Source: Bordetella parapertussis
Lineage (GTDB): Bacteria; Pseudomonadota; Gammaproteobacteria; Burkholderiales; Burkholderiaceae_C
NCBI GenBank assembly: GCA_945878355.1
Contig: CAMCTC010000174.1
Location: 1 to 7,048, forward strand
Direction: 5' to 3'
Length of the DNA: 7,048 nucleotides
Under the pieces are notes generated by a model that was not told the origin of the DNA, did no database searches, and worked only from the letters and a program-made list of their open reading frames with translations. A program made the position numbers and the translations under genes. Every line of letters starts with the position of its first letter. The first letter of the stretch is position 1. Positions 5,691-7,048 of the stretch are shown here, piece by piece.

Positions 5691-6912
5691 GGCTCCAGCA
5701 GAACGCGAGCAAGACCCCGGGGTTCAGGCGTGCGAATTTCTTGTACGCCGAATAGCGGTCGCAGCTGATGATGGCGTGGTCGCGTTCGCCCAACTCACCT
5801 TGAACCACCTTTGCCGCGCGCGTTGGATCGAGCACGTAATGCACCACCGATGGCGAATGGAATACCCACAGGTACCAGCGATGGCCCACCTTGCCCTCCA
5901 TGGTGACAAACACCGCCCACCGCGTCTCGTCGGCGTGCCAGTGGCTCTCGCTGCGCAGCTTGGATACCAAGGCCTGGTTGAGCGGCTCGAACAAGGGCAG
6001 CAGCGCTTGCAAGCCGCCGGCCAGCGTGCCGGGCGACATGCTCAGTCCATGATCGGCCAGGTTCTGCAGCAGCCGATTGCTCGGGCGGCCATAGAGGAAC
6101 TTGTCGAGCAAGACGGTGGTCCACACCGATACGCCGTACTTGCCCCGCTCGATCAAGCGCGCCGGGGCTGGTGCGGTCACGATGCCGGGCACGCAGCCGC
6201 AGTCACACAGGGGCCGATAGCGCTTCCTGCGGATCACGCGCCGGTAGGCCTGAACCTCGATCTCCAGCACTTCCGAGTCCTCGGTGCCGGGAAACTCGCC
6301 CAGCGCTCGACCACAACTCGGGCATTCGGGGTCATCAAGTGCCACGACCTCGGGGCGCGCTGGCAGGTGTGGCGCCATCGTGCGTCCATGGCCCGGCGCT
6401 CCGCGCCGATGTCCACGGCTTGCACGCGCGGCCGGACTTGGTGCCTGCGCCTCACTGGCGTTGCGTTTCTCACTCTTGCGGCCAAACAGGCGCTTCTGCA
6501 GATCGCGCACCTTCGCCTGTGCCACCTCCAACTCCGCGCGCAGCGCCGCCTCAGTCCGCGCGGCTTGTTCCCTGACCTCGCGAAGTTCGTGTTGCCAACG
6601 CAAATCCCGCGCTGCATTGCGTGCGGCAACTCGTCGGCGCAGCGCCCCCCACCGTTTGGCGGTGGCCTTGCTCACCGCCTCAGCGCGTCGCGCGGCTTCC
6701 TGCTTCAACTCCAGCACTTCGTGCTGCTGGCGTCTGTCATTCCACTTGGCCCGCTCCGCCGCCCTGCGATGCAAATCCTTCCAGCTGTTGGCCTCCAGGA
6801 CGAGCTGAATGTGCTCCTGCTTTGTCAGCGTGATGTACACGGTGGAAAACGGCACCGACGGCTGGTCGCCGACCGCAGCCATCACTTCCAAGGGGCACGC
6901 CACCGCATTCAT
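5689..6912 (-). pseudogene. IS66-family transposase, truncated by RIT insertion
   Basis: The 408 native codons start at ATG 6912. Residues about 45-145 are Arg/Glu/Ala-rich and predicted to be coiled coil, ending in KRLFGRKSEK, a family hallmark. A Gly/Arg-rich linker (RGHRRGAPGHGR) follows. Zinc-binding cysteines are at 197/200 (CPSC) and 236-240 (CDCGC). The catalytic domain includes HADET (Asp 328) and SCDRYSAY (Asp 385) and reaches CWSH at residue 408. There, where the family continues with an R-rich VRRDF-like stretch and then the catalytic Glu, the sequence changes to RIT terminal repeat. The open frame runs another 73 codons into antisense ritC, giving an unrelated tail. Without the catalytic Glu and C-terminal domain it cannot be an active transposase. 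The start upstream at 6969 is less likely, because residues before MNAVACP fall in the terminal region. Confidence 0.9.
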
Positions 6913-6980
6913 AAGGCCGACGGTAGCGAAAAATGGCAACGGTGTCCAGCACTTCGCACACCCCCGCACGCAGTACCCGG

Positions 6981-7003
6981 CTACGGGTTCACCGAATGCT
7001 TAC
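6981..7003. repeat. Terminal inverted repeat of IS-B (one end only)
   Basis: The reverse complement begins GTAAGCATTCGGTGAACCCG and matches the ends of IS-A in 15 of 20 positions, including the GTAAGC tip and the AACCC core. The partner repeat is outside the window, so the inner limit of this repeat is approximate. Confidence 0.75.
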
Positions 7004-7048
7004 AGTCAGATTGACCTTGCCAGCGGCGAGCATTCGACGGCGATCTAG
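7004..7048. other. DNA flanking IS-B, unassigned
   Basis: This is 45 bp outside the IS-B terminal repeat. The adjacent 8 bp, AGTCAGAT (7004-7011), would be one copy of the IS-B target duplication. No gene can be called. A short stretch (7007-7025) resembles part of IS66 tnpA (2114-2132) in 17 of 19 positions, which is too short to interpret. Confidence 0.5.

Larger units (their letters stand above)
5689..7003 (-). mobile_element. Partial IS66-family insertion sequence (IS-B), interrupted by the RIT element
   Basis: The right end is a GTAAGC-type terminal repeat ending at 7003. Inside it, a minus-strand IS66-like transposase begins at 6912 with no tnpA or tnpB between the end and the transposase, as in the single-gene IS66 subgroup (ISBst12-like). 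The gene is cut after codon 408 at the RIT boundary. The rest of the element, including its other terminal repeat, is not in the window. Its end matches those of IS-A at only 15 of the first 20 positions, and the transposases are clearly different, so this is a separate IS rather than a copy of IS-A. Confidence 0.85.

Noticed and set aside
5689..7014. A 441-codon plus-strand open frame opposite the IS-B transposase
   Set aside because: It is antisense to the recognised transposase, crosses the IS-B terminal repeat, and has no recognisable motif.

Overview
The window is a stack of nested mobile elements with no cargo or housekeeping genes. The DNA is visibly GC-rich, and the protein families (IS66 transposases with the tnpA-tnpB-tnpC layout, and a trio of tyrosine recombinases) suit a Gram-negative proteobacterium. 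A beta-proteobacterium such as a Burkholderiales member is my best guess, but this is inference only.

Layout. (1) Positions 1-2489 are a complete IS66-family insertion sequence (called IS-A here). It is bounded by 29-bp terminal inverted repeats that match at 25 of 29 positions, and it carries intact tnpA, tnpB and tnpC on the minus strand. The window opens on the first base of this element. (2) From 2490 to about 5690 is a 'recombinase in trio' (RIT) element: three different tyrosine recombinases on the plus strand, joined by two ATGA stop/start overlaps. They are followed by a 95-bp tail with three copies of a ten-base motif in direct and inverted orientation, which I read as the right RIT terminus. 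The left RIT terminus is not visible, because IS-A has inserted into the 5' end of the first recombinase gene. (3) From about 5689 to 7003 is the 5' part of a second, different IS66-family element (IS-B). Its transposase is cut in the middle of the catalytic domain exactly where the RIT tail ends. (4) Positions 7004-7048 are flanking DNA of unknown identity.

Inferred history: IS-B came first, the RIT element inserted into its transposase gene, and IS-A later inserted into the first RIT gene. IS-A did not destroy that gene's reading frame. The IS-A terminal repeat supplies an in-frame ATG, so the gene is still open as an IS/RIT chimera. The missing pieces (left RIT end, remainder of the IS-B transposase, second copy of the IS-A target site) should lie just left of position 1.

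The three recombinases differ in their catalytic sets. The third has all six expected positions (R, K, H, R, H, Y). The first appears to have Gly in place of the first catalytic Arg. The second appears to have Tyr in place of the His of the HxxR box. This suggests a division of labour within the trio, or decay in the first two.
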